From NCBI RefSeq assembly GCF_003339845.1, contig NZ_PPTR01000004.1, positions 293,719 through 357,718 of the forward strand: a DNA stretch of 64,000 bases. Reading direction: 5' to 3'. How positions within the stretch are numbered: position 1 is the first letter of the stretch; every line of letters begins with the position of its first letter. Under the pieces are notes generated by a model. That model did no database searches. It was not told the DNA's origin and saw nothing but the letters and a program-made list of their open reading frames with translations. Shown in pieces: positions 8,735-16,734 of this stretch. This stretch comes from Gordonibacter sp. 28C (GTDB taxonomy: Bacteria; Actinomycetota; Coriobacteriia; Coriobacteriales; Eggerthellaceae). Made by a program: the position numbers and the translations under genes.

Positions 8735-8804
8735 TCATCGAAATGCACGCTCTTCGAAATCGGCTTTTACCAGCCGCCACGGGCAATACGGTCATCGAAA
8801 TGCA
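8735..8804 (-). repeat. Direct repeats TCATCGAAATGCA in the operon leader
   Basis: Two identical 13-bp copies (8735-8747 and 8792-8804) with start-to-start spacing of 57 bp lie in the predicted 5' leader, just downstream of the candidate promoter. They could be a transcription-factor site or an RNA element. Nothing else supports either reading. Confidence 0.45.
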
Positions 8805-8846
8805 TAGCAAAAGATTATGTATTACCTGATAAAACTGGCGGTTGCT

Positions 8847-8874
8847 ATTATAGATCATAGGATCCGGTTTACAG
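8847..8874 (-). promoter_or_regulatory. Candidate promoter of the polysaccharide operon
   Basis: On the minus strand a perfect -10 TATAAT (8852 down to 8847) lies 16 bases from a weak -35 CTGTAA (8874-8869). Transcription from about 8840 would give a leader of about 370 nt before loaP. No other good -10 was seen nearer to the gene. Confidence 0.5.
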
Positions 8875-9164
8875 TTTAGCAACGCTAAATGTGAAGATTC
8901 TTTTTCCGAGAACCCTTTTTTCGGTTAAGAGCATCCCCCTCTCCTTTACTCAACCAACTGGTTTAGAACAAATGTATAGGAAGATTCGGTAATGAGCCCG
9001 GCGTGAGGATTTTGTTAGACATATTCCATTATCTCAGCAATCATCTTCACAAACCACCCGGAAAAGCGTCTGGCAACGACTTGGCACCCATTTGTTGCAC
9101 AACACGATAATTGCCCTGATATCGAGGAATTACTACGTCTACGAGGCAAAATATCGATTTCTCA

Positions 9165-9194
9165 TTGACAAACGCATCGAGCGGCCGGTATCAT
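9165..9194 (+). promoter_or_regulatory. Promoter of the SPQTG surface-protein gene
   Basis: Consensus TTGACA (9165-9170) and TATCAT (9189-9194) with 18-bp spacing, about 60 bp upstream of the ATG at 9260. This is the best sigma70-type promoter in the intergenic region. Confidence 0.65.
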
Positions 9195-9259
9195 TCAATG
9201 GAGTTAAAGCTGTAAACCTGTGTTCGCGTGAAGAGAGCACCCCAAGGAAAGAAGGATTC

Positions 9260-9835
9260 ATGAAGAAGAAGATTGTGGCAATTGCTTGCGCCGCAGCTAT
9301 GATGTTGGCGCTCCCGACGCTGGCATGGGCGGCCCCGAGCCCGTCCAACAATGGTAGCGTTGAGATCGGGGGGCACAACGTGTCCTACACCCATGAGGGC
9401 GGCGAGGTTACGATCGCGCCTGCCACGACTCCTGCGCCCAATGTTAAGCTCGAGGGTTCTGAGCAGATCGTGTTCTCTCTCGAGATCACCGCTCCTCAGG
9501 GCACCGTGGTCGATGCTGAGCATCCGCTCACGCTGACGGTTTCGCTCGGTTCGCAGTTCGCCAATGCCAACGTCAAGATCTTCGTCCATCACAGCAGCGA
9601 TGGCACTGACGAGGTCATGAACGCCAAGGCCAATGCGGCCGGCGTTGTCGAGTTCACGGTCACGAAGCTCTCCACGTTCACCTTCGTCGCCGCCCCCACG
9701 ACTGCCGCCGCCGATGGCAGCGCCAAGTCGCCCCAGACCGGTGTTGACTTCGGCACCGTTGCCGGCGCCACGGCCGTGACGGCCATCGCCGCTGGTGCTG
9801 TGTTCGTCGCCCTTCGCAAGAAGGTCACCGAATAG
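9260..9835 (+). CDS. Small secreted protein with SPQTG sortase signal
   Basis: 191 aa. Signal peptide MKKKIVAIACAAAMMLALPTLAWA; a central beta-rich domain (residues about 28-145) with no family I recognise; an Ala/Thr linker; then SPQTGVDFG, a hydrophobic stretch and the terminal RKK. This is the layout of a cell-wall-anchored protein with SPQTG replacing LPXTG. The start follows AAGGA. The gene is monocistronic: its own promoter precedes it and a strong terminator follows. The class B sortase encoded just downstream could process it, but class B enzymes usually prefer NPQTN-like signals, so another sortase is equally possible. Confidence 0.75.
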   Translation: MKKKIVAIACAAAMMLALPTLAWAAPSPSNNGSVEIGGHNVSYTHEGGEVTIAPATTPAPNVKLEGSEQIVFSLEITAPQGTVVDAEHPLTLTVSLGSQFANANVKIFVHHSSDGTDEVMNAKANAAGVVEFTVTKLSTFTFVAAPTTAAADGSAKSPQTGVDFGTVAGATAVTAIAAGAVFVALRKKVTE

Positions 9836-9870
9836 CGCCTGCACCTCGCAAGTCATATAGAACTTGTATC

Positions 9871-9904
9871 GAAGAGACCTGTTTTACAACAGGTCTCTTC
9901 TTTT
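9871..9904 (+). terminator. Strong intrinsic terminator after the SPQTG gene
   Basis: A perfect 13-bp stem (9871-9883 with 9888-9900), a TTAC loop and a TTTT tail. It isolates the surface-protein gene from the sortase-LCP operon downstream. Confidence 0.9.
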
Positions 9905-9979
9905 ATGCGTTAACGGTTTGATACCATAGGCGAAGCATTTGCCACCTCGGAATACCCATGAAAGCGAGCAGTCTTTCCT

Positions 9980-10837
9980 ATGCCGAACGCACCGACGGAA
10001 CAAAGAGACGACGATCTTCAGCCCAAGCACGCTAAGATAGCCAACTCCGCCCAAAAAAAGAAGAAAAAGCGCTCCATCGTCGCCCTTACCATAATTCTGG
10101 TCGTTCTCCTGTGCGGCGTAGCCGCTGGATGCGGTTATATGATCTGGCAGCAGCACGAGCTCGACCGCGTAGCCGAAGAGATGAAGAATACACCGGAGCC
10201 CGTCATAGAACAGCCTGCGAACGACGTGGCCGACCCTCGTATCGAGAATCCCGTGGATTTCCCTGCGCTCATGGCAGAGAACCCCGATATCTACGCTTGG
10301 ATACACATCCCCAACACCGACGTCAACCTTCCGGTGCTGCAAAGCGTGACGGACGATAACTTCTACCTCGATCACAATCGCGACGGAGAGTACGCCATCG
10401 AAGGCGCGATCTACACCCAGATGGCCAACAGCACCGATTTCAGCGATCCGGTGACCGTGCTGTACGGGCACAACCTGCAGAACGGCACCATGTTCTCCAC
10501 GCTGCACTACTTCGAGAACGAGGATTTCTTCAACGCGAACGACACCATGTACATCTACACGCCGGGCCACGTGCTCACCTACCGCATCGTTTCGGCGTAC
10601 CTGTACGACGATCGCCACATTCTGAACTCGTACGACTTCTCGAACCCTGCCGTTTTGCAGGAGTACTTCGACTTCGTCATGCATCCGGATTCTCTGCTGG
10701 TTAACACCCGAACTGACACGGAACTGTCAATTGATGATAAAATAGTGCAGTTGAGCACGTGTATGAGCGACACCAACCACACGAGTAGCCGCTATATCGT
10801 CACTGGAGTTTTGATCGATGACCAACCGACCTACTGA
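9980..10837 (+). CDS. srtB: Class B sortase
   Basis: 285 aa with an N-terminal Lys-rich cytoplasmic stretch, a membrane anchor (residues about 31-55) and a class B catalytic domain. Visible residues: His in LYGHNLQNGTMF, Cys261 in QLSTC and Arg271 in HTSSRYIV. It joins sorted proteins to cell wall or pilin substrates outside the membrane. It overlaps the LCP gene by 20 bp, so sortase and LCP ligase are co-translated, suggesting coordinated attachment of protein and glycan to the envelope. The ATG at 9980 has only a weak Shine-Dalgarno; no alternative is better. Confidence 0.88.
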   Translation: MPNAPTEQRDDDLQPKHAKIANSAQKKKKKRSIVALTIILVVLLCGVAAGCGYMIWQQHELDRVAEEMKNTPEPVIEQPANDVADPRIENPVDFPALMAENPDIYAWIHIPNTDVNLPVLQSVTDDNFYLDHNRDGEYAIEGAIYTQMANSTDFSDPVTVLYGHNLQNGTMFSTLHYFENEDFFNANDTMYIYTPGHVLTYRIVSAYLYDDRHILNSYDFSNPAVLQEYFDFVMHPDSLLVNTRTDTELSIDDKIVQLSTCMSDTNHTSSRYIVTGVLIDDQPTY

Positions 10838-12014
10838 TAGACCGACGCAGCCTCCGCGGGCGGCTAAGAACAGACCGCCTTCCGCGCCGGTTCCAGGACA
10901 GCCCGCCTCGGGACGCACCGATTCGTCGGAGTTCTTCGCGACCCAGCAAGCAACCTCGCAGAACCAGGAGGTGCTCATCCGCAAGCGCAAGCGAAGCCAC
11001 ACGAAGCGCAAGAAGCGCATCCGCGTCGCGCTCATCGTGCTGGCGGTCGTGGTGCTGGTGGGCGGAGGCGCGGCTTGGGGCGTCATGAGCACCATCAAAG
11101 CCGGCGAAGGCGCCATTCGCGACGCCGCGCAGGCCGAGGACATCCAAACCGTCGAGAACGCCGTCACGTACGACGAAGGCAAAACCGTCAAGTACAACGG
11201 ACACACCTACGCCCTCAACGAGAACATGGTGTCAGTGTGCATCATCGGGTTCGATCGCACGGCCCCGGCCGAGGTCGGCGAACGCGCGGGCCAAGCCGAC
11301 GCCGTCATGGTGATGGCGTTGAACACCGACACCGGCAAGGTCACCGCCATCGGCCTGCCGCGCGACAGCATGGTGGAAGTCGGCGAGTTCGTGGGCGACG
11401 CGTTCATCGGCTTGGACAAGATGCAGCTGTGCCTGGCGTACAGCTACGGCGACGGCAAGGAGACCAGCTGCCAATACACCACGACAGTCGCCTCCCGCAT
11501 GCTCTACAACATGCCCATCTCCTACTACTTTGCAATCGACCTGAGCGGCGTCGGCCCGTTGAACGACTCCATCGGCGGCGTGGCGCTCACGCCGCTTCAG
11601 ACCATTCCGAACACCGGCATCGTCGAAGGCGAGGACACCGTGCTGTTCGGCAGCAACGCGCTGAAGTACGTGCAGTGGCGCGACACGTCGGTGCTCACCT
11701 CCTCGCTCGACCGCCAAGCTCGCCAGGTGCAGTACATCAAAGCGTTCGCCGGCCAAACCCTCGAGGCGGCTCAGGGCAGCGTGGGCACGCTGCTCGACAT
11801 CTTCAACACGGCGAGCGAGTACTCCATCACCAACCTGGGCGTGAACGAGTTCAGCTACCTTGCCACGTCGGTGCTTTCGAACGGCATCACCAGCCTCGAC
11901 GTGGTCACCCTGACCGGCGAGATGGAACAGGGCGAGAAATACGCCGAATACTACCTCGACAAGAACGCCACGTACGAGACGGTTTTGAGCGTGTACTACC
12001 ACCAAGTCGACTAG
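10818..12014 (+). CDS. LytR-CpsA-Psr (LCP) family glycan ligase
   Basis: 398 aa. A proline-rich, basic cytoplasmic N-terminus (about 70 residues), one membrane helix (IRVALIVLAVVVLVGGGAAWGV), then an extracellular LCP domain with VCIIGFDR, DAVMVMALNTDTGKVTAIGLPRDSMV and later RDTSVLTSSLDRQARQ. LCP enzymes transfer undecaprenyl-linked polymers to peptidoglycan or protein. The position between sortase and the Wzz/kinase pair suggests it attaches the polysaccharide made by the operon at 1-8.5 kb. The Asp and Arg residues of the pyrophosphate-binding pocket are present. Confidence 0.88.
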   Translation: MTNRPTDRPTQPPRAAKNRPPSAPVPGQPASGRTDSSEFFATQQATSQNQEVLIRKRKRSHTKRKKRIRVALIVLAVVVLVGGGAAWGVMSTIKAGEGAIRDAAQAEDIQTVENAVTYDEGKTVKYNGHTYALNENMVSVCIIGFDRTAPAEVGERAGQADAVMVMALNTDTGKVTAIGLPRDSMVEVGEFVGDAFIGLDKMQLCLAYSYGDGKETSCQYTTTVASRMLYNMPISYYFAIDLSGVGPLNDSIGGVALTPLQTIPNTGIVEGEDTVLFGSNALKYVQWRDTSVLTSSLDRQARQVQYIKAFAGQTLEAAQGSVGTLLDIFNTASEYSITNLGVNEFSYLATSVLSNGITSLDVVTLTGEMEQGEKYAEYYLDKNATYETVLSVYYHQVD

Positions 12015-12065
12015 GTTCGACCTGCCAACGTTGTTGTTACCAGGGCTTATAAGGAGAGATAACCC

Positions 12066-12728
12066 GTGACCTTGCTAGAATTGCTGCACCTGCTTCGAAA
12101 GAAGTGGTACCTCGTCGTGATATTCCCCTTGGTGTTCGCAGGCGCCACCGCCGGTTATTGCTGGGGGTTCATGTCGAACGACTACACGTCCGACGTATCG
12201 CTCTACGTGCTCAACAAGACCGACGACCAAAGCACGAACATCACGAGCAGCGACACGGCGGCCAGCCAGCAGTTGGCGAACGACATCGCCGTGATGGCCC
12301 AGTCGAACCGCGTCATCGACGCCACAGCTCAGTCGCTCGGCATGAGCACGCTCAAGGGCTACGACATCAAGGTGACGTCCGCCACCACGAACCGCGTTAT
12401 CACGCTGAGCGTCACGGGCAAGAAGCCCGAGGCCGTGGCCCAGATCGCCAACGAGCTGGCCAAGCAGACGGCCGACACCGCCGTGGAGGTCATGGAGCTT
12501 AAAGCCGTGAATATCGTGGACGCCGCGCAGGTTCCCTCCGCCCCGTCGGGCCCGAACCGCATCATGTACACGGCCGTCGCCTTCCTGGCGGGCCTGTTCT
12601 TCGCCGTGGCGCTTATCGTGCTGCTCGACCTCGTCGACACCACGGTGAAGAATCCCGAAGAAGCCGAAGAACTGCTGGGGCTGCCCGTTTTGGGCCGCAT
12701 GCCCGCGCTGAAGGGTAAGGGGAACTAA
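12066..12728 (+). CDS. Polysaccharide chain-length determinant (Wzz/YveK family)
   Basis: 220 aa. GTG start at 12066 preceded by AAGGAGA. Two membrane helices (residues about 14-36 and 163-188) flank an extracytoplasmic domain, the normal layout of the short Gram-positive Wzz proteins (CpsC, CapA, YveK), which partner a separate cytoplasmic BY-kinase and regulate polymer length and export. The kinase gene follows 2 bp downstream, so the two parts of the polysaccharide co-polymerase are split in the typical Gram-positive manner. Confidence 0.88.
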   Translation: MTLLELLHLLRKKWYLVVIFPLVFAGATAGYCWGFMSNDYTSDVSLYVLNKTDDQSTNITSSDTAASQQLANDIAVMAQSNRVIDATAQSLGMSTLKGYDIKVTSATTNRVITLSVTGKKPEAVAQIANELAKQTADTAVEVMELKAVNIVDAAQVPSAPSGPNRIMYTAVAFLAGLFFAVALIVLLDLVDTTVKNPEEAEELLGLPVLGRMPALKGKGN

Positions 12729-12730
12729 CC

Positions 12731-13657
12731 ATGGCCAGAAAAGACAAGAAGATCCTCGCGCGCTTCGAGCATCCGCAGCTCTCCAACGCCTCCAAGACGC
12801 TGCTGGCGAACATCCGCTTCGCCTCGGTGGACGAGAAGGTGAAGACCATCGTGGTCACGTCCTCGGAGCAGAACGAGGGCAAGACCATCGTGTCCACGAA
12901 CCTGGCGAACGCCATCGCCACGTCGGGCAAGAAGGTGCTCATCGTTGAAACCGACATGCGCCGCCGCTCCTTGGGCAAGCTGCTCGACGCCCATCCGGCC
13001 AACGGCCTGTACGCGGCGCTATCGGGCTCCGCGTCGCTCAACGACGCCATCATGCCCACGCATATCCCGAACCTGTTCTTCCTCGACGCCGAGCCGAACA
13101 TCCCCAGCCCGGCCGACATCCTGAGCACGAAGCGCTTCGCGTCGCTCGTGGACAAGCTGCGCGACTCGTTCGACTACGTGATCTTCGACACGCCTCCCGT
13201 GTCGCTGTTCGTCGACGCCGCCATCCTCAGCAGCTTGGTGGACGGCACGCTGCTCGTCATCCGTCAGAACCAGACGAAGCGCGCCCTCGTGGCGAAATGC
13301 GCCCAGCAACTGCGCGTGGCGGACGCCCGCATCTTGGGCACGGTCATGACGTTCTGCACCGACGACGAGAGCAGCTACTACTACGCCTATTACACGCAGG
13401 ACGGCAAGCGCGTGAACAAGGACGATTTCGAACCTGCAGCCATGCCGTCCGAGCTGAACAACCCGGTGGCTTGGGAGCAGGAAACGCAGCCTCCCGCCCG
13501 CCGCCAGGCCTCGACGCGGACCTCGCAGCCTCGCACCGCCGCTCCCGGCGGATCGGGCGTCGGAGGCGCAGGCAACCCCTATGCGCCCAACGCGTTCAAA
13601 GCCGTGACGCCGAGCGGTCAGAAGGCGCCGCGTCACAAGAACAGGACGCGATCGTAA
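12731..13657 (+). CDS. Bacterial tyrosine kinase (CpsD/CapB/YwqD family)
   Basis: 308 aa P-loop BY-kinase. Walker A is SSEQNEGKT (near residue 50), Walker A' is LIVETDMRRRS and Walker B is VIFDTPPV. A tyrosine cluster (SSYYYAYYTQ, about residues 215-224) is the likely autophosphorylation tail, but unusually about 80 Pro/Ala/Arg-rich residues follow it. In this family the kinase, activated by the Wzz-like partner just upstream, cycles between phosphorylated and non-phosphorylated states to drive capsule polymer production; the PHP phosphatase encoded next reverses it. Confidence 0.9.
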   Translation: MARKDKKILARFEHPQLSNASKTLLANIRFASVDEKVKTIVVTSSEQNEGKTIVSTNLANAIATSGKKVLIVETDMRRRSLGKLLDAHPANGLYAALSGSASLNDAIMPTHIPNLFFLDAEPNIPSPADILSTKRFASLVDKLRDSFDYVIFDTPPVSLFVDAAILSSLVDGTLLVIRQNQTKRALVAKCAQQLRVADARILGTVMTFCTDDESSYYYAYYTQDGKRVNKDDFEPAAMPSELNNPVAWEQETQPPARRQASTRTSQPRTAAPGGSGVGGAGNPYAPNAFKAVTPSGQKAPRHKNRTRS

Positions 13658-13705
13658 GTCGGCTCCCGCCGACCGATCGGGTTTGCAACGCGAAGCCGCG
13701 CAAAG

Positions 13706-14338
13706 ATGTTCGACCTTCACTGCCATATCCTGTTCGACGTCGACGACGGATCGAACGACTTTGCCGAATCGCAGGCCATGCTTCATGCTGCCCGCAATTC
13801 GGGCATCGACAACATCGTGTGCACCCCGCACTGCCGCGGTTCGCACTTCGATTACCAACGCATCGTCGACCACTTCGACGTGCTCAGCCGATTCGCCCAT
13901 TCCCAAGGTTTCGAGATGACCTTGGGATTCGAAGTGTACTGGGAGAACCTGGTGAACTTCGGCATCGACAACGCGGCGCACCTGTGCTTCGAGGGCACGA
14001 ACCTGCTGCTGCTGGAGTTCGGCGTGGCAAGCCTGCCGCCCAACTGGCAGCGCATCGTCTACAGCCTGCAGGGGCAGGGCATCCAACCCATCATCGCCCA
14101 TCCCGAGCGCTACCGGCCCGTGCAGAACGACATCGACGTGGCCGTGGAGATGAAGGACCTGGGCTGCCTCTTGCAGCTGTCGGGAAACTTCGCCGCCGGC
14201 GGGTTCCGCAGCAACAGCAAGCGGGCGGCCCTGCAGCTGCTTGAGAACGACTTGGTGGACTACATCGCGTCGGACGCCCATTGCGTCGAGGATTACGCGG
14301 ACTACCGCAAGGCCCTGAAAATCGCCCAGAAATACTAA
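13706..14338 (+). CDS. PHP-family protein-tyrosine phosphatase (CpsB/YwqE)
   Basis: 210 aa PHP-fold metal-dependent phosphatase. The metal-ligand motifs are in order: DLHCHIL (HxH, residue about 4), CTPHCRG, AHPERY and SDAHCVED. CpsB/YwqE enzymes dephosphorylate the tyrosine tail of the CpsD-type kinase encoded directly upstream. Last gene of the srtB-LCP-Wzz-kinase operon; a strong terminator follows immediately. The N-terminus MFDLHCH matches the family start exactly. Confidence 0.92.
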   Translation: MFDLHCHILFDVDDGSNDFAESQAMLHAARNSGIDNIVCTPHCRGSHFDYQRIVDHFDVLSRFAHSQGFEMTLGFEVYWENLVNFGIDNAAHLCFEGTNLLLLEFGVASLPPNWQRIVYSLQGQGIQPIIAHPERYRPVQNDIDVAVEMKDLGCLLQLSGNFAAGGFRSNSKRAALQLLENDLVDYIASDAHCVEDYADYRKALKIAQKY

Positions 14339-14362
14339 CGCCGCCCCGAGGGGCGGCGTTTT
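14337..14362 (+). terminator. Intrinsic terminator of the sortase-kinase operon
   Basis: An 11-bp perfect stem (14337-14347 with 14350-14360), a 2-nt loop and TTC/TTTT-type tail overlap the stop of the phosphatase gene. It may also act for the convergent efp transcript. Confidence 0.88.
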
Positions 14363-14395
14363 CAACCGGTACGGATCGAACAGCTCGACGGAGCC

Positions 14396-14956
14396 TTAGA
14401 CCCTCTTGATGAAGCGGCCGTCGCGGGTGTCGATCTGCAGGACGTCGCCGGGCTCGATGAACATGGGGACCTGCACCACGGCGCCCGTCTCGAGCGTCGC
14501 GGGCTTCGTGGTGCCCTGGACGGTGTCGCCCTTGAAGCCGGGATCGGTCTCGGTGACTTCCAGCTCCACGAACATCTGCGGCTCGACGCTGATGAGCTCG
14601 TCGCCCGCGTACAGCAGCGTGGCCTCGTCGTTCTCCTTGAGCCACTTCGCCACGTCGCCCACCATGTCGGCGGAAATGGCCATCTGCTCGAAGGTGTCGT
14701 TGTCCATGAAGTTGAAGTCGGCGCCGTCGTTGTACAGGTACTGCAGCTTCTTCGACTCGAGGCGCACGGACTCCACCTTCACGCCGGCGTTGAACGTGTT
14801 GTCGATGACGCGACCCGTTTTGATGTCGCGCAGCTTCGTGCGGACGAAGGCGCCGCCCTTGCCGGGCTTCACGTGCTGGAATTCCACGATGGTGCACAGC
14901 TTGCCGTTGTACTCGATGCACATGCCGTTCTTGAAGTCGGCGGTAGAAATTGCCAT
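14396..14956 (-). CDS. efp: Translation elongation factor P
   Basis: 186 aa, three-domain EF-P starting MAISTADFKNGMCIEYNG, with AAAGGA 9 bases upstream; an earlier ATG would add 8 unlikely residues. The loop-tip residue of KPGKGGAF is Lys33, placed where EF-P carries its modified or bare lysine or proline tip. EF-P relieves ribosome stalling at polyproline runs. It is the last gene of a cluster that begins with aro genes. In Bacillus the order aroQ-pepP-efp is also seen, and here the first two are fused. Confidence 0.95.
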   Translation of the reverse strand: MAISTADFKNGMCIEYNGKLCTIVEFQHVKPGKGGAFVRTKLRDIKTGRVIDNTFNAGVKVESVRLESKKLQYLYNDGADFNFMDNDTFEQMAISADMVGDVAKWLKENDEATLLYAGDELISVEPQMFVELEVTETDPGFKGDTVQGTTKPATLETGAVVQVPMFIEPGDVLQIDTRDGRFIKRV

Positions 14957-15032
14957 TCTTGAATATCCTTTCGATTGCACGCACCGACCGCAAACCGTTC
15001 TCGTCCAAGCAGCAGCACGTAAGTTTTAGCCG

Positions 15033-16733
15033 CTATATTATAACCATGTCGTGCGTCGATTGAGTGAAAACTGCGAAACCATCATGGGTCACGACGCCGT
15101 AGTCCTCCAGACGCATGCCGAACTCTCCCGACAGGTAAACGCCGGGCTCCACCGTGACCACGTTGCCTTCGACCAGCGGATTCGGATTGCGCGGCGAAAG
15201 GTTCGGCTCCTCGTGGATGTCCAACCCCACGCCATGGCCCAGGCCGTGGCCCATCTTGCCGGCGAAGCCGGCCTCGGCCAGCACGCCCTCGGCCAGCTCG
15301 TGCATGGCAGCCCCCGTCACGCCGGGCTTCAACGCGGCCTCCACCTGCTCGTTCGCCTGGCGGATGGCGGCGTAGGCCTCGCGCAGACGCGCGTCGGGTT
15401 CGCCGAGGAACACGGTGCGGGTCATATCCGAGCAGTAGCCGAGCGCCCGCGCTCCGAAGTCCAGCACCACGCACTGCCCCGCCTCGAGGCGCGCGCCGCC
15501 GGGAACGGCGTGGGGGCTCGCGGCGTTGGCGCCCGCGGCCACGATGGAGGGGAACGCGAGGCCCTCGGCGCCGTGGCGTCGAATGAAGTCCTCGAGCTCT
15601 ATCTGCACCTCGCGTTCGGTCATGCCGACGCGCATGAACTCCACGATATGGGAGAACGCGGCGTCCGTGACGGCCTGCGCGGCGCGCATGCGCGCGATCT
15701 CGCCGGCGTCTTTCACACCGCGCAGGTTCAAAACGAAGCGGCTGGTCTCGCGCAACTCGGGGGCGCCACCGGACGCTTCGGCGAACGCGGCTTCGAGCGC
15801 GCGGTACTCGCCGAGCGCCATCGCGTCCTCGATGCCGAGGACGATGGGGCCGTCCTGCCCGGCATGGCGCTCGGCGAAGGTCTCGGCCACGAACGCGGCG
15901 TGGCTCTTGCGCGCGTCGTCGACGGCGACGGGGCCGCCGAGAGCCGCCGCGCGGGCGGCTTCGGCATAGCGCGAGTCCGTGTGCAGAACGGCGTCGTGCG
16001 GCGTTACCAGCAGCGCATGGGCGTCCTCGTCGTCGAACACCCCGTCGAAGGCGGTGAGCCAGGCGATGTTCGACGTGCCGCGCACGAAGAACGTGCGGAT
16101 GCCGTCTTCGTCGCAAGCGGCGCGCAGGCGGGCGAGACGATGTTCGGAGACATCGGGCCGACTAGGAACGGCAGGGTCGACGCCCTTTCGGGCGGTCTCG
16201 TCGCCTTTCCCTTCCCCCGCATCTCCATCCCGCATGCCACGTCCGCCCACGATCACCTGACCGGCCGGATAGCGCCGCTCATAGCCCTCGCCAAGGCGCT
16301 CGGACACGCCCTCGAGCAGCAGGTCGACGGCGTCGCAGTAACCTTGGAAGCCGCGGCCTTTCACCTGAGCCACGCAGGCGGGCGCGATGACCGACACGCG
16401 GCGGAACGCCTCGCGGGCGTCCACGTCGGAGATGTGCACCTCCACGCAGGGCACGTCGACGCCGCCCACGGCATCGCGCAGCGCGTAGGAGTAGTGCGTA
16501 TGGGCGCCGGGGTTGTACACGATGCCGTCGTAGGCGTCGCGCGCGCCGTGGACGGCGTCGACGAGCTCTCCCTCGCTGTTCGACTGGAAGCAGGTCACGG
16601 ACGCGCCACGGCGCTCGGCGTGCTCCTTCACCAAGCGCTCGAGGTCGGCAAGGGTCTCTCGCCCGTACACGGCGGGTTCCCGCACCCCCAGCATGTCGAG
16701 GTTGGGCCCGTTGAGCAGCAGGATCTTCTTCAT
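15033..16733 (-). CDS. aroQ-pepP: Fused type II 3-dehydroquinase and M24B Xaa-Pro aminopeptidase
   Basis: 566 aa single reading frame. Residues 1-150 are a type II dehydroquinase: LLLNGPNLDMLG, Tyr23, NPGAHTHYSYALRDA, and VEVHISDVDAREAFR (HISN replaced by HISD). A charged linker (about 150-195, GMRDGDAGEGKGDETARKG) leads into a complete creatinase/M24 peptidase. Its metal ligands are visible in VLDFGARALGYCSDMTRTVF, GLGHGVGLDIHEEP, VTVEPGVY and MRLEDYGVV. The first half would convert 3-dehydroquinate to 3-dehydroshikimate; the second removes residues N-terminal to proline. Start ATG at 16733, 1 bp after the aroB stop. No stop or frameshift separates the halves. Confidence 0.9.
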   Translation of the reverse strand: MKKILLLNGPNLDMLGVREPAVYGRETLADLERLVKEHAERRGASVTCFQSNSEGELVDAVHGARDAYDGIVYNPGAHTHYSYALRDAVGGVDVPCVEVHISDVDAREAFRRVSVIAPACVAQVKGRGFQGYCDAVDLLLEGVSERLGEGYERRYPAGQVIVGGRGMRDGDAGEGKGDETARKGVDPAVPSRPDVSEHRLARLRAACDEDGIRTFFVRGTSNIAWLTAFDGVFDDEDAHALLVTPHDAVLHTDSRYAEAARAAALGGPVAVDDARKSHAAFVAETFAERHAGQDGPIVLGIEDAMALGEYRALEAAFAEASGGAPELRETSRFVLNLRGVKDAGEIARMRAAQAVTDAAFSHIVEFMRVGMTEREVQIELEDFIRRHGAEGLAFPSIVAAGANAASPHAVPGGARLEAGQCVVLDFGARALGYCSDMTRTVFLGEPDARLREAYAAIRQANEQVEAALKPGVTGAAMHELAEGVLAEAGFAGKMGHGLGHGVGLDIHEEPNLSPRNPNPLVEGNVVTVEPGVYLSGEFGMRLEDYGVVTHDGFAVFTQSTHDMVII

Positions 16734-16734
16734 G

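Larger units (their letters stand above)
8472..9259. other. Divergent intergenic region between glycan operon and surface-protein gene
   Basis: 788 bp with no convincing gene and AT content clearly above its surroundings. On the minus strand it holds a promoter-like TATAAT (8852-8847), two copies of TCATCGAAATGCA (8735-8747 and 8792-8804) and a hairpin at 8613-8630. On the plus strand it holds TTGACA (9165-9170) and TATCAT (9189-9194) for the SPQTG protein. The stretch 8880-9160 shows no further structure that I can support. Confidence 0.7.
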
